The notes beneath the pieces were generated by a model. That model was given only the letters and a program-made list of their open reading frames with translations. It did not search any database and was not told where the DNA came from. From positions 1-53,551 of the forward strand of contig JAUCBJ010006027.1 in NCBI GenBank assembly GCA_032718475.1: 53,551 nt of DNA. The letters run 5' to 3'. The number at the start of each line of letters is the position of its first letter. The first letter of the stretch is position 1. The stretch comes from Nemertoderma westbladi (lineage: Eukaryota; Xenacoelomorpha; Nemertodermatida; Nemertodermatidae). The position numbers and the translations under genes are program-made. Shown piece after piece: positions 52,983 through 53,551 of this stretch.

Positions 52983-53551
52983 GATTCTGTAATTTGTTAG
53001 GTAGTTTCTTACAGACGGATTATAGTTCAGTAGTTAGGCCTAATACAGTAATGACTGAATAATGTGTTGGTAGAGTTGTATTCCGGTTGAAATATTTCAG
53101 TATTTTGGGGTTAAGACCGTACTGCAGTACAGCGCATTACTGCATTAAGATGGCAAGAAACTGAATATCATCTACCGGTACTGCGGTAGGCTGGTAGGCG
53201 TATCAGATAGTAACTGTAACCGGCACAGGTCAGTTCAGAGCATACAGTAGTAGTACCAGTACGTAGGCCATGGAAGTACGGGCTAGTCCGGGGATGAGCA
53301 ATACAGGATGATTAGTTTATCTTTAGCGCGATCGGCAGGCCCGTTGTTTGTTAGCGAGGCTACAGACGGACATACGGAAGCACATATTGTCATTGTCAAG
53401 GACAAAACAGGAAAGTCAATGAATTACACGTTCGTGGGGCCTTCGCGCAGCACGAGGCCCAGTTATGAGATACAAATTAAAATTGAGCGACTGTATCACA
53501 AAATCAGGTTTTGAGAAATTTACCCACACCACCAATCAATCAAAGAAAGGG
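52983..53551. other. Upstream region of cold-shock gene
   Basis: No gene recognised. The segment contains several CGGTA and TAGGCCTA-type words and a 68-codon open frame on the plus strand (53,308-53,514) with no known motif. It probably contains the promoter of the cold-shock gene. Confidence 0.4.

Overview
The window looks like nuclear DNA of an invertebrate animal, probably marine. The evidence is spliced genes with GT-AG introns, a CCCH zinc-finger gene of animal type, several animal retrotransposon and DNA-transposon families, and abundant palindromic TAGGCCTA words of the kind common in marine deuterostome and lophotrochozoan genomes. I cannot name the species or phylum. About 40 percent of the window is tandem repeat: six long arrays with different unit lengths (31, 41, 20, 26/29/36, 34 and diverged 33 bp) plus several small ones.

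Layout. 1-9,648: a 31-bp satellite of about 302 units, with a small block of the same repeat in inverted orientation at the extreme left edge (1-84), separated by a 208-bp spacer. 10,650-12,617: a complete, bounded DNA transposon of the P-element superfamily. It has 67-bp terminal inverted repeats, an 8-bp target duplication, and a THAP-domain gene that lacks the catalytic core of a transposase. 12,957-17,222: an intronless, apparently intact DNA2 helicase/nuclease gene with a long N-terminal extension. 17,600-23,210: a graveyard of non-LTR retrotransposon fragments (an RTE-like reverse transcriptase and a CR1/L2-like element with PHD finger, endonuclease and reverse transcriptase), ending in a fold-back MITE. 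23,417-27,243: a short 32-bp repeat block followed by a 41-bp satellite.

27,705-48,410 on the minus strand: one 13-exon gene for a ZC3H4/ZC3H6-type (suppressor of sable family) CCCH zinc-finger protein. I assembled it by hand from splice sites; every exon junction is in phase and the coding length is divisible by three (1,457 codons). Its first four introns each contain a different minisatellite. One of these starts exactly at a splice donor and can be read in frame as a 12-residue repeat, and another carries extra copies of a splice donor. 48,411-52,646: intergenic DNA with a copy of a SINE-like repeat. 52,647-52,982 on the minus strand: a small intronless cold-shock-domain, glycine-rich RNA-binding protein.

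There is no operon-like relation between the genes. DNA2 acts in DNA replication and repair, the ZC3H4-like protein is expected to act in nuclear RNA and transcription control, and the cold-shock protein should bind RNA. The most distinctive points are the bounded P-like element with a repressor-like coding capacity just upstream of DNA2, and the minisatellites that sit at or contain splice sites of the ZC3H4-like gene.
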